A stretch of DNA of 64,000 bases from RGIG5050 sp045636065 (lineage in GTDB: Bacteria > Verrucomicrobiota > Kiritimatiellia > RFP12 > UBA1067): NCBI GenBank assembly GCA_045636065.1, contig JAZTWW010000049.1, positions 1-64,000 on the forward strand, written 5' to 3'. A program made the translations under genes and the position numbers. The notes beneath the pieces were generated by a model. That model did no database searches. It saw nothing but the letters and a program-made list of their open reading frames with translations, and was not told where the DNA came from. Shown here in pieces: positions 39,963 to 47,415 of the stretch; the first letter of the stretch is position 1; every line of letters starts with the position of its first letter.

Positions 39963-41135
39963 TCAATTGCGGCCTAAATCCCGTGTAAAAAGGGAATCTG
40001 ACGGCGCCGCTACGCATGATGGATCCTCCCCTGAAAGGCTGCCTGTCGCGGCTTCGGCGCGTGCGCGGAAGCTTCCGCCGCACATTTGAAGCCACTTGCA
40101 TGAAAGGCATTTAGCCGGGAGAAGCGAGCGGTTGCGGTATTTGAAGAGGATGCTCCCTTCGGGGGGGCTATCCCATATTTCGGCGAACGGCCGCTCGCGC
40201 ACGCTCCCCACCGGACGGGTGCGCGAGAACTGGTCGGGGTACACCGAGCCGTCCCACGATATGGCAGCTATCCCCGTTCCGCTAGAGCTTCCGCCGTTTC
40301 TCGTTAGAAGCTCGCGGGCCTCGGCCGCCCTCGGGTTCCCTCCCCTCTCCATCCTCTCCACGAGCCACGGTCCGTCGGAGGGGTTGTCCACCGTAAGAAC
40401 CTCCACCGGGTGGCCGGATGCGTGCGAGCGGACCGTCTCGGCGAGGATGGTCTCAAGCGCCGCGCGCGTCGAGTCGACGCCTAGGCCCATGTCCTTTATC
40501 CCCGCGCCGCGCCCGGACGGGACAAGATGGTAGAGGCATATCCTCGGGATGCGCATTTTACGGACGAGGGCGAATATCTCCGGCAAGGCATCTACGTTCG
40601 CCTTGGTAAGGGTCACCCTAAGTCCCGTCCTGACGCCTTCTGCAAGAAGCCTCCCAATCGCATCGACGGCAAGGCCGTAAGCACCTTCCATCCCCCTGAA
40701 CGAATCATGCATCTTTTCGCCGCCGTCGATGGATACGCCCACATAGCCCACCTTGAGCCTCGCTATCTCGCGAGCGAGCCGTCCGTCTATAAGCGTTCCG
40801 TTCGTCGAGAATGTGACCCCCATCCCCCTTGAGCGCGCGCGAGAGGCGATATCCATCACATCAGGCCGCATGAAAGGCTCGCCTCCCGAAAGGAGAAGGA
40901 CGGGAACGCCATAGTCAGCCAGCGAATCGACGAGCCCCAAAGCCTCGGAGCGGGAAAGCTCGTCTTCGGCGGGGCGCCCCTTGAGCGCCGAAGCGTAGCA
41001 GTGTACGCACGAGAGGTTGCACGCGCGCGTCACGTTCCAGACGACGACCGGCTTCGAATGGACGCCTTGACGGGCATACCGGAGCCTGTCCCCGGAAGCG
41101 GCGGCGCCTAGATAGAGCCTGGAAATGCCAACCAT
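39963..41135 (-). CDS. ahbC: AhbC-like radical SAM/SPASM enzyme (siroheme-to-haem route)
   Basis: 390 residues. The N-terminus MVGISRLYLGAAAS...RLRYAR, then PVVVWNVTRACNLSCVHCYA with cluster cysteines 39, 43 and 46, closely follows AhbC (12,18-didecarboxysiroheme deacetylase) as I remember it. LLSGGEPFMR and FSTNGTLID are further radical-SAM motifs. The C-terminal SPASM region has CLSCKWLQMCGGSFRAR and a last Cys in EDPSC. AhbC removes two acetate side chains from didecarboxysiroheme. HemL, which supplies aminolevulinate, lies 26 bp upstream and supports a tetrapyrrole role. AhbD is the main alternative; other ahb genes are not in the window. Confidence 0.72.
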   Translation of the reverse strand: MVGISRLYLGAAASGDRLRYARQGVHSKPVVVWNVTRACNLSCVHCYASALKGRPAEDELSRSEALGLVDSLADYGVPVLLLSGGEPFMRPDVMDIASRARSRGMGVTFSTNGTLIDGRLAREIARLKVGYVGVSIDGGEKMHDSFRGMEGAYGLAVDAIGRLLAEGVRTGLRVTLTKANVDALPEIFALVRKMRIPRICLYHLVPSGRGAGIKDMGLGVDSTRAALETILAETVRSHASGHPVEVLTVDNPSDGPWLVERMERGGNPRAAEARELLTRNGGSSSGTGIAAISWDGSVYPDQFSRTRPVGSVRERPFAEIWDSPPEGSILFKYRNRSLLPAKCLSCKWLQMCGGSFRARAEAATGSLSGEDPSCVAAPSDSLFTRDLGRN

Positions 41136-41161
41136 GCCTTAAGTCCGCCCCCGGCCGCGCC

Positions 41162-42427
41162 CTAGACGCGCCTGAAGGCGGCAAGGAGCCTCGCGGCGTC
41201 GCCCTCGGAATGCGCCGCGCTCACGAAATTGACCTCGAACTGGCTGGGGGCGATGTATACGCCGTTCGAGTATAGAGTATGGAATATGCGCGCGTAGAGG
41301 GCCGTATCGCACCCTTTGGCATCATCGAGGCACGAAACGGGCGAAGCGCTCGCGAAAAGGGTGAAAACTCCCCCTTCGCGGGCGACCGTAACGGGAAGGC
41401 CTATCTCCCGCGCACGGGAATTGACGCCGTTCTCGATCATCTCCGCAAGTTTCGACATGCGCCAGTACGGCTTTTCGCGGATGAGAATTTCAATCGTCTT
41501 CATTCCGGCCGCCACGGCAAGCGGGTTCCCGGAAAGCGTACCCGCCTGGTATACCGGCCCCTCGGGGGCGAGAAGATCCATGTATTTCGCCTTGCCGCCG
41601 AACGCCGCAAGGGGAAGGCCGCCGCCTATCACCTTTCCGAGCGTGACGAGATCGGGGTCTATCCCGCCGAAGGCGGAAGTCCATGTCGTAGGCGCGAAAC
41701 GGAAGCCGTCGATCACCTCGTCGCATATGAGAAGCGCGCCAGATTCGCGCGTCACCTCCCTCAAGGTCTCGAGAAAGCCCTTGCACGGCATCACAAGCCC
41801 CATGTTGCCGGCCACGGGCTCGACTATGACGGCCGCTATAGAGTCGCCGCGCGAGGCGAAAAGCGAGCGGACGGCCTCGGAATCGTTGTAGCGGACGACT
41901 ATCGTGTCGGCCACGGCCCCAGGAGGGACGCCCTTCGACGAGCTTTCGCCCATCGTCAGTATTCCGCTTCCGCTTTTAACGAGCATCGCGTCCGAATGGC
42001 CGTGGTAGCATCCGTCGAACTTTACTATGGTGTTCCTGCCCGTAAAGCCGCGGGCAAGCCTTATTGCGCCCATCACCGCCTCGGTGCCGCTTGAAACGGC
42101 GCGGACCTTTTCAAGACCTGGGACAAGAGAGGTCAGCCTTTCGGCGAAAGCGACCTCGTCTTCCGTAGCGATTCCGAACGTGGTGCCGCGCGCGGCGCGC
42201 GCCGATATGGCCTCTACCACCTCTGCGCGGGCATGGCCGAGGATCATCGCACCCCAGCTGCAGCAGAAATCGACGAGTTTACGGCCATCCGACGCCGTGA
42301 CGCTCGAGCCGAGCCCCTCCTTGACGAAAAGAGGCGTCCCCTTGACGCCCGTGAAGGCCCTTACCGGCGAATTGACCCCGCCGGGAATGACTTTCTCAGC
42401 CCTTGAATAAAGCTCGCCGTCGGTCAT
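41162..42427 (-). CDS. hemL: HemL, glutamate-1-semialdehyde 2,1-aminomutase
   Basis: A 421-residue class III PLP enzyme that makes 5-aminolevulinate in the C5 pathway. RAEKVIPGGVNSPVRAF opens the chain. CYHGHSDAMLVKSGSG, ICDEVIDGFRFA and the PLP lysine in LVTLGKVIGGGLPLAAFGGK follow, and YQAGTLSGNPLA completes the set. Length is normal. It sits 4 bp after the SurA-N-like gene and before the ahbC-like gene, so it probably feeds the same tetrapyrrole route. Confidence 0.96.
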   Translation of the reverse strand: MTDGELYSRAEKVIPGGVNSPVRAFTGVKGTPLFVKEGLGSSVTASDGRKLVDFCCSWGAMILGHARAEVVEAISARAARGTTFGIATEDEVAFAERLTSLVPGLEKVRAVSSGTEAVMGAIRLARGFTGRNTIVKFDGCYHGHSDAMLVKSGSGILTMGESSSKGVPPGAVADTIVVRYNDSEAVRSLFASRGDSIAAVIVEPVAGNMGLVMPCKGFLETLREVTRESGALLICDEVIDGFRFAPTTWTSAFGGIDPDLVTLGKVIGGGLPLAAFGGKAKYMDLLAPEGPVYQAGTLSGNPLAVAAGMKTIEILIREKPYWRMSKLAEMIENGVNSRAREIGLPVTVAREGGVFTLFASASPVSCLDDAKGCDTALYARIFHTLYSNGVYIAPSQFEVNFVSAAHSEGDAARLLAAFRRV

Positions 42428-42431
42428 CGCC

Positions 42432-43001
42432 TCACCTGTACTCGATCTTTGCGGACGATCTCAGCTCGGCAACGAAAGCGTCGATTGCGCGGCCCCTCAT
42501 GGTGTGCCTGAGAAGATCCCTTATCGTATCGGCGACATCGACTATCGTCTTGCCGCCGTCCTTTGCGAAACTCTCGCGGTGGGCCTCGTAGTACGCCGCG
42601 ACATCCTCCTCGGTTGGTTCGTCGACCCCGGTGCAGGCCTGCGAGACGAGCCTGTCGACCCGGCAGCTCCTTTCAAGGTCCTTCCTGAGGTGAGATTCGT
42701 CCATCTTCTGGGCGGCCAGAGCCTTCTCGAAGCTTTCGCGGCCGCCTATCTCCTTGACGATCTTCTCTATCTGGGCGTCGACCTCGGCGTCGGAGACCGG
42801 AATCTCAAGCTGGGCGGCCCTGTCGAGAAGGAGCCTGAAGCCGATGGCCTGCTCCTGCGCACGCTCCAGGAGCTTTTCAAGGTTGGCCTTTATCTCGTCC
42901 GCACCCACACCGTGGCTTGCGTAGAACTTCACGAGCCTGTCCAGCTCGAACTGGACCGCCTCACGCGGAATCGGAACGCCGTTTACGTATGCCTGCTTCA
43001 A
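42432..43001 (-). CDS. SurA N-terminal-like chaperone domain protein
   Basis: A 189-residue, fully helical protein. It begins MKQAYVNGVPIPREAVQFELDRLVKFY, which matches the NG-x-I-x5-V-x2-E start of SurA/trigger-factor-like N-terminal domains. ISVSDAEVDAQIEKIVKEIGG-type and DESHLRKDLERSCRVDRLV segments follow, as in SurA. The parvulin domain is missing; only its flanking helices (EPTEEDVAAYYEAHRESFAKD) are present. There is no signal peptide or lipobox, so it should be cytoplasmic unless the true start is elsewhere. It may be a holdase; its link to the haem genes is unclear. Confidence 0.65.
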   Translation of the reverse strand: MKQAYVNGVPIPREAVQFELDRLVKFYASHGVGADEIKANLEKLLERAQEQAIGFRLLLDRAAQLEIPVSDAEVDAQIEKIVKEIGGRESFEKALAAQKMDESHLRKDLERSCRVDRLVSQACTGVDEPTEEDVAAYYEAHRESFAKDGGKTIVDVADTIRDLLRHTMRGRAIDAFVAELRSSAKIEYR

Positions 43002-43058
43002 GGTTGGCCCCTTTCAAACGAAAAGCCTCAACGCCATCGGCATTGAGACTCTCAAAAT

Positions 43059-43135
<77 letters not shown>

Positions 43136-43150
43136 ATCTGGTGTCTTCAA

Positions 43151-43227
43151 TGGCGCGCCCAGCAGGAGTCGGACCTGCAACCCTCAGATTCGTAGTCTGA
43201 TACTCTATCCAGTTGAGCTATGGGCGC
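43151..43227 (-). tRNA. tRNA-Arg (ACG)
   Basis: A 77-nt minus-strand cloverleaf with encoded CCA (43151-43153). The acceptor is GCGCCCA paired with TGGGCGC. The anticodon stem TCAGA/TCTGA has loop CTACGAA, anticodon ACG (read ICG after TadA editing), which decodes CGU, CGC and CGA. It is the first tRNA after the promoter at 43245-43273. Confidence 0.95.
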
Positions 43228-43244
43228 AATCGAAAACGGCGAAT

Positions 43245-43273
43245 ATTATACCAAATCCCGCACCCTAAATCAA
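43245..43273 (-). promoter_or_regulatory. Promoter of the tRNA-Arg/tRNA-fMet unit
   Basis: -35 TTGATT (43268-43273), 17-bp spacer, -10 TATAAT (43245-43250) on the minus strand. The -35 overlaps the stop codon of the ketosynthase fusion gene. The start near 43238 is about 11 bases before mature tRNA-Arg, and read-through could also express the SurA-like, hemL and ahbC genes. Confidence 0.78.
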
Positions 43274-44856
43274 GCCGTTATTTCAAAAATTTTAGGCCGG
43301 TAGGCGTTGAGGGTTGCGGAGGCGATAGATTCACCGTCAAGCGATATGGTGCAGGAGAAGGCCGATGTCGTATCGTCGCCGAACTCGCGCTTCGCCTTTA
43401 CGGTGTATCTCCTCCCGGGCTCGAAGCGCTCAAGCCCGAGATCGAGCCGCCTCGTGCCGAGCAGAAACCCGATCCTGGGGGGCTCGCCCGGGCTTCGCGC
43501 CATATCGGCCGCGCCTGTCAACGCCGCGCACGCCTGAGCCATGAATTCGATGGCCGCCCAGCCCGGCACCCCTTTCCCGTCCCAGAGGATATGGTCCTTC
43601 GATACCGTGAACGAAACAATTACCGATTCATCCGCAAGATCGACTGACTCCACCCTGTCAAGGAATGACATCGCCCCCCTATGCGGCACAAGACGGGAAA
43701 TACCGGGGACAGTCCCCACGTTTTTGGGGACAGTCCCCGAAAAAACGACGCTTGCGTTCGAACCGCCGAAGGCGAAAGAGTTCGAGATGGCCGCCCTGGC
43801 CTTTCCGGATTCGATCTTGAGAAGGCATATCGCCGCCTCGACCGCGCCCGCCGCGCCAAGGCAGTGACCCGTAAGATCCTTGGTGCTTTCGGCCTTGCGC
43901 AAAGCCCCGCTTCCCGGATGACCGGCCGGCGAGCCGAAGACTCCTTCCTTAAATGGTCCAAAGACCGTCTTGAAGGCCTTCATCTCCATATCGTCGTTCG
44001 CGACGGTGCCCGTGCCGTGGAAATTGACGTAATCGATATCATCCGGCTTGAGGCCCGCATCCTCGAGGGCAAGCCTCATCGCATCGGCCGCGCCTCGCCC
44101 CGACGGATCGGGTGCAGTCGGGTGGTACGCATCGCTCGTCTCGCCCGCGCTAAGGAAATTGAGCGCGCCCTCGCCCTTCTCAAGTACGAAAAGCGCCACC
44201 CCCTCGCCCAGGTTTATCCCGTCGCGATCCGGCGCGAAAGGCCGCGTCTCGCCCTGCGAAAGTGCGCCCAGCGCGCTAAAGCCGTTCATCGCGAAGCGGC
44301 ATCTTGAATCTACGCCGCCTACGATGGCCGCATCGGCGAAGCCGGCCTCGACAAGCCTTCTCGCGCTTGCAAACGCCTTCGCGCCTGAGCTGCATGCTGT
44401 CGAAATGGCGAATGACGGCCCCTCGATTCCAAGCTCCCTCTTGAGCCAGTCGGCGGGAGTCCCGAGCTCGATCATCGAAAAATCGAACCCTTCCGGCCTT
44501 GTTCCGGAGGAAAGCCACCCCTCAATGCATTTCTGCGCCTCGTCGATCCCGGTCGTGCTGTCTCCAAGAACGACGGCGACGCGCCTGGCGCCATACTTCT
44601 CGACAAGCCCCTTCGCCGCTTCGCCGAAGCCGTCTGACATGAGCGCGTGCTTCAAGAGGCGGCACGACCTGAAGTCGAACTCCTTTTCGCCGATTGCGGG
44701 AAGCTCCCCCGGGACCATCCCGAACCTGATGGTCCGCCCCTTGATGTCGCCATCGAGCTCAGTCATCCCGATCGCGCAACGCTTTTCAAGATTCGCGGCA
44801 ACCTCGGCTTTGTCGCGCCCGAGAGCGCAGGCGACAGTGAAAGCGGATATCTTCAT
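43270..44856 (-). CDS. Beta-ketoacyl synthase fused to a hotdog (ApeP-like) domain
   Basis: 528 residues from the ATG at 44856 (GGAGG upstream; ATGA overlap with rsmI). Residues 1-375 are a KAS with the triad Cys155 (STACSSGAK), His280 (NFHGTGT) and His331 (LTGHCLGAAGA). Residues 387-528 are a hotdog domain starting LVPHRGAMSFLDRVESVD, with PGWAAIEFMAQACAALTG. This resembles the FabA/FabZ-like dehydratase ApeP of aryl-polyene clusters. The two are normally separate proteins. The linker (374-386) is encoded by two perfect GGGGACAGTCCCC palindromes. It could make an unusual acyl or polyene chain; partner genes are not seen. Confidence 0.82.
   Translation of the reverse strand: MKISAFTVACALGRDKAEVAANLEKRCAIGMTELDGDIKGRTIRFGMVPGELPAIGEKEFDFRSCRLLKHALMSDGFGEAAKGLVEKYGARRVAVVLGDSTTGIDEAQKCIEGWLSSGTRPEGFDFSMIELGTPADWLKRELGIEGPSFAISTACSSGAKAFASARRLVEAGFADAAIVGGVDSRCRFAMNGFSALGALSQGETRPFAPDRDGINLGEGVALFVLEKGEGALNFLSAGETSDAYHPTAPDPSGRGAADAMRLALEDAGLKPDDIDYVNFHGTGTVANDDMEMKAFKTVFGPFKEGVFGSPAGHPGSGALRKAESTKDLTGHCLGAAGAVEAAICLLKIESGKARAAISNSFAFGGSNASVVFSGTVPKNVGTVPGISRLVPHRGAMSFLDRVESVDLADESVIVSFTVSKDHILWDGKGVPGWAAIEFMAQACAALTGAADMARSPGEPPRIGFLLGTRRLDLGLERFEPGRRYTVKAKREFGDDTTSAFSCTISLDGESIASATLNAYRPKIFEITA
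43705..43738. repeat. Two GGGGACAGTCCCC palindromes inside a coding region
   Basis: Perfect 13-bp palindromes (six-base arms, central A) lie at 43705-43717 and 43726-43738, within the linker of the ketosynthase fusion. They keep the frame and encode GTVP each time. Related GGGGACAG sequences recur at 60696-60703, 63474-63481, and inverted around 63585-63603. They look like a REP-type repeat family of this genome. Confidence 0.85.
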
Positions 44857-45551
44857 CCCTCTGCACCTCCGCGGGCGAATTTTGGGTTCGAGCCAGCTAT
44901 CACTATCGCAACCTCGCCCTTGACCTCCTTGCCGGCAAACTCGGCCGAGAGGTCCTTCAAGTATCCGCGCGAGACCCGCTCGTGCATCTTGGTAAGCTCG
45001 ATGCATACGGCGGCCTCGCGGTCGCCAAGGACATCATATGCGGCCTGAAGCGTAGCCCCGACGCGGTACGGGCTTTCGTAGAGGATAAGCGTATGCTCCT
45101 TGTCGGCATCCTCGCGGAACCAGTTCCTGAGAGCGCCAGGTCCGCGCGGCGGGAACCCCCTAAAGGTGAAGCTCGATGTGGAAAGCCCGCTCATGAGAAG
45201 CGCGACCTCCACTGCACTAGCCCCGGGGATGACCTCGTACGCTATCCCCTCCTTCGCGCAGCGCCTTACGAGCCTATATCCGGGATCGGATATGGCTGGA
45301 TAGCCGCCGTCGCTCACGAGCGCAACGGCCTTGCCGGCATTCAAGGCGGCGACAACCACGTCCCCCGTCCTCTCCTCGTTCCCCTGCCTGTACGAAACCA
45401 TCTCGGGGCGCGGTATCTGGAAATGCGAGAGAAGCTGCCATGTCCTGCGCGTATCTTCGCACGCTATCATGTCGGCCGACCTGAGCGCGGCCAAGGCCCT
45501 TTCACTCATGTCGCCGAGATTCCCTATAGGGGTGGCAACTACGCTAAGCAT
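44853..45551 (-). CDS. rsmI: RsmI, 16S rRNA (cytidine-1402 2'-O) methyltransferase
   Basis: 232 residues from the ATG at 45551 (GGGGGAAAGG upstream). It begins MLSVVATPIGNLGDMSERAL, the family start. ACEDTRRTWQLLSHF and LVSDGGYPAISDPGYRLVR are the substrate and SAM-binding segments, followed by PGASAVEVALLMSGL and FRGFPPRG. It ends about 50 residues earlier than E. coli RsmI and so lacks the small C-terminal extension. It overlaps truA (8 bp) and the ketosynthase gene. Confidence 0.95.
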   Translation of the reverse strand: MLSVVATPIGNLGDMSERALAALRSADMIACEDTRRTWQLLSHFQIPRPEMVSYRQGNEERTGDVVVAALNAGKAVALVSDGGYPAISDPGYRLVRRCAKEGIAYEVIPGASAVEVALLMSGLSTSSFTFRGFPPRGPGALRNWFREDADKEHTLILYESPYRVGATLQAAYDVLGDREAAVCIELTKMHERVSRGYLKDLSAEFAGKEVKGEVAIVIAGSNPKFARGGAEG

Positions 45552-46341
45552 CCTTTCCCCCTCCCTTTCCGTAGAACACCTTCCAGAGGAAGAGCCCCCT
45601 GCCAGTCGCCGTAGGGACACGCGCCGTCCTCGGGGGATGTTTTTCAAGAAGTTCGGTGACCGCCTCGGGCTTTTCGTCCCCGAGGCCCACCCTTACAAGG
45701 AAACCGACCATGGACCTCACCTGCTTGTAGAGGAAGCCGTCCCCCCTGACGATGAAAGTTATCCTTGGGCCGCTCTTCCTCACCTCGAACGAGCGTATCG
45801 TCCTCACTGTCGAGGCGATCGGCCTTCCTGGAAGGGCCGCGAACGAAACCATGTCGTGCGTGCCGACGAAACGCCCGGCCGCATCGCGCATCGCGCCTAC
45901 ATCGAGCGGCCTATGGTGCCAGCCCCAGAACGGCGCAAGATGCGGCGGCAGGATGGGGGCGTTGTAGAGGAAGTACCTGTACTCCTTGCCTTTGGCCTCG
46001 TACTGCGGGTTGAAGTCAGCGCGCGCGCGGGACACCTTCATTATCCTGACCGACAGGGGAAGCCTTGTGTTCATCCCGCGCCTTAGACCGTCCAACGGGA
46101 TCCTGCACGGAAGGTCGAAAGCGACGACCATCCCTTTCGCATGGACGCCCGCATCTGTCCTGCTGCAGCCGTTGACCCTTACTGGCGCCATCTCCTTGCC
46201 GAGGTTGCGAAGAGCCGGACCTGCAATCTCGCCCAGGACGCGCTCAAGCTCGCCCTGCACGGTGACGCCATTCTGCTGGAGCTGGTATCCGCTGAAGTTC
46301 GTGCCGTCGAACGCGACGACGGCCCTGTACCTGAATGCCAC
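45544..46341 (-). CDS. truA: TruA, tRNA pseudouridine synthase
   Basis: 265 residues starting at GTG 46341, which shares its G with the manC stop (TAGTG). GGAGAGCAGG lies just before. No ATG is near and the family start RYRAVVAFDGTNFSGYQLQQNG follows at once, so the GTG is well supported. The catalytic Asp is in RTDAGVHAKGMVVAFD. KSGPRITFIVRGDGFLYKQVRSMVG is the second conserved block. It modifies positions 38-40 of tRNAs. Confidence 0.96.
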   Translation of the reverse strand: MAFRYRAVVAFDGTNFSGYQLQQNGVTVQGELERVLGEIAGPALRNLGKEMAPVRVNGCSRTDAGVHAKGMVVAFDLPCRIPLDGLRRGMNTRLPLSVRIMKVSRARADFNPQYEAKGKEYRYFLYNAPILPPHLAPFWGWHHRPLDVGAMRDAAGRFVGTHDMVSFAALPGRPIASTVRTIRSFEVRKSGPRITFIVRGDGFLYKQVRSMVGFLVRVGLGDEKPEAVTELLEKHPPRTARVPTATGRGLFLWKVFYGKGGGKDA

Positions 46342-47393
46342 TACCTGCTCTCCATCTTGGCGAGAAGCTTCTTCATGTCCTCGACGCGGCTCTTGGCGGC
46401 GACTAGAATCCCTTGCGCCGTGGAAACGACCACGACATCCTTTAGCCCCATCGCCGCGATCTTCGGCCCGCCGCTCTCTATTGCGACGATCCCCTCGCAA
46501 TCGAGCTCCGTGGCCTCGCCCTTCATGACATTCCCGTTCTCATCCGAAGGAAGGTGCTTCCCGGCCGCTGCCCACGTGCCGACATCGTCCCAGCCGAAAT
46601 CGCCGGCTCCGACGATTATCCCGCCAAAGCGCTCCATCACGGCATAGTCGATCGAAATCCGCCTCAAGGCCGGATATTCCCTTTCAAGCGCTTCGTCAAT
46701 ATCCTCGCACGATTCGAGAAGGGATTCGAGCCTTGCGAGCGGCGGCTCGAGCTTCAAGGCCTCCTTCATCGTCGATACGCGCCAGACGAACATGCCGGCG
46801 TTCCAGACGTATCCGCCGTTTTCAAGGTAGAGCGCGGCCTTTTCCGCGTTGGGCTTCTCGACGAACCTTTTCGCCTTCCTGAATATGGTCGACGTCCCGA
46901 GATCGAGGACTTCCCCGGCCTCGATGTACCCGAAACCGGTGGCCGGATACGTGGGTTTCACCCCCATCGTGACGATGGAATCAGTCCTCGAAGCGGCAAT
47001 GGCCGAATCGGAAAGGACCTCTCTAAAGGCGGGAACGTCCTTCATCAGCTGATCTGCGGTAAGTATCGCGACAACGGCCCCGTCGCCGCCGCGCCTTGCG
47101 GCCATTGCGCATGCCACCGCGACGGCCGCACCGGTATCGCGCCTCATTGGCTCGCCAGCGATGTTGCCCTCGGGCAATTCGGGAAGCTCCGATCTCGTAG
47201 CCTCCACGAGCGCCGCCGCCGTCACTACGATTATGCGCTGAGGCGGAACGAGCCCGGAAAGCCTGTCCACCGCCTGTCTTATGAGCGAGCGGCCGCCAAA
47301 GACGTCAAGGAACTGCTTCGGGCGCTCTGGGGTGGAAAGAGGCCAGAACCTCTCGCCGCTTCCGCCCGCTAGAATGGCTGCATAGAAATCCAT
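46341..47393 (-). CDS. manC: Mannose-1-phosphate guanylyltransferase
   Basis: 350 residues from the ATG at 47393 (GGAAGGGA upstream). The nucleotide-binding start is YAAILAGGSGERFWPLSTP with PKQF after it. ILTADQLMKD, GVKPTYPATGFGYIE, RFVEKPNAEKA and GYVWNAGMFVWR follow, all typical of the GMP (ManC) subfamily. It lacks the isomerase half of bifunctional enzymes. GDP-mannose feeds surface polysaccharide; the exopolysaccharide operon is about 17 kb away. It follows the GspK-like gene by 22 bp. Confidence 0.94.
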   Translation of the reverse strand: MDFYAAILAGGSGERFWPLSTPERPKQFLDVFGGRSLIRQAVDRLSGLVPPQRIIVVTAAALVEATRSELPELPEGNIAGEPMRRDTGAAVAVACAMAARRGGDGAVVAILTADQLMKDVPAFREVLSDSAIAASRTDSIVTMGVKPTYPATGFGYIEAGEVLDLGTSTIFRKAKRFVEKPNAEKAALYLENGGYVWNAGMFVWRVSTMKEALKLEPPLARLESLLESCEDIDEALEREYPALRRISIDYAVMERFGGIIVGAGDFGWDDVGTWAAAGKHLPSDENGNVMKGEATELDCEGIVAIESGGPKIAAMGLKDVVVVSTAQGILVAAKSRVEDMKKLLAKMESR

Positions 47394-47415
47394 TTCACAT
47401 CCCTTCCGGGGCGCA

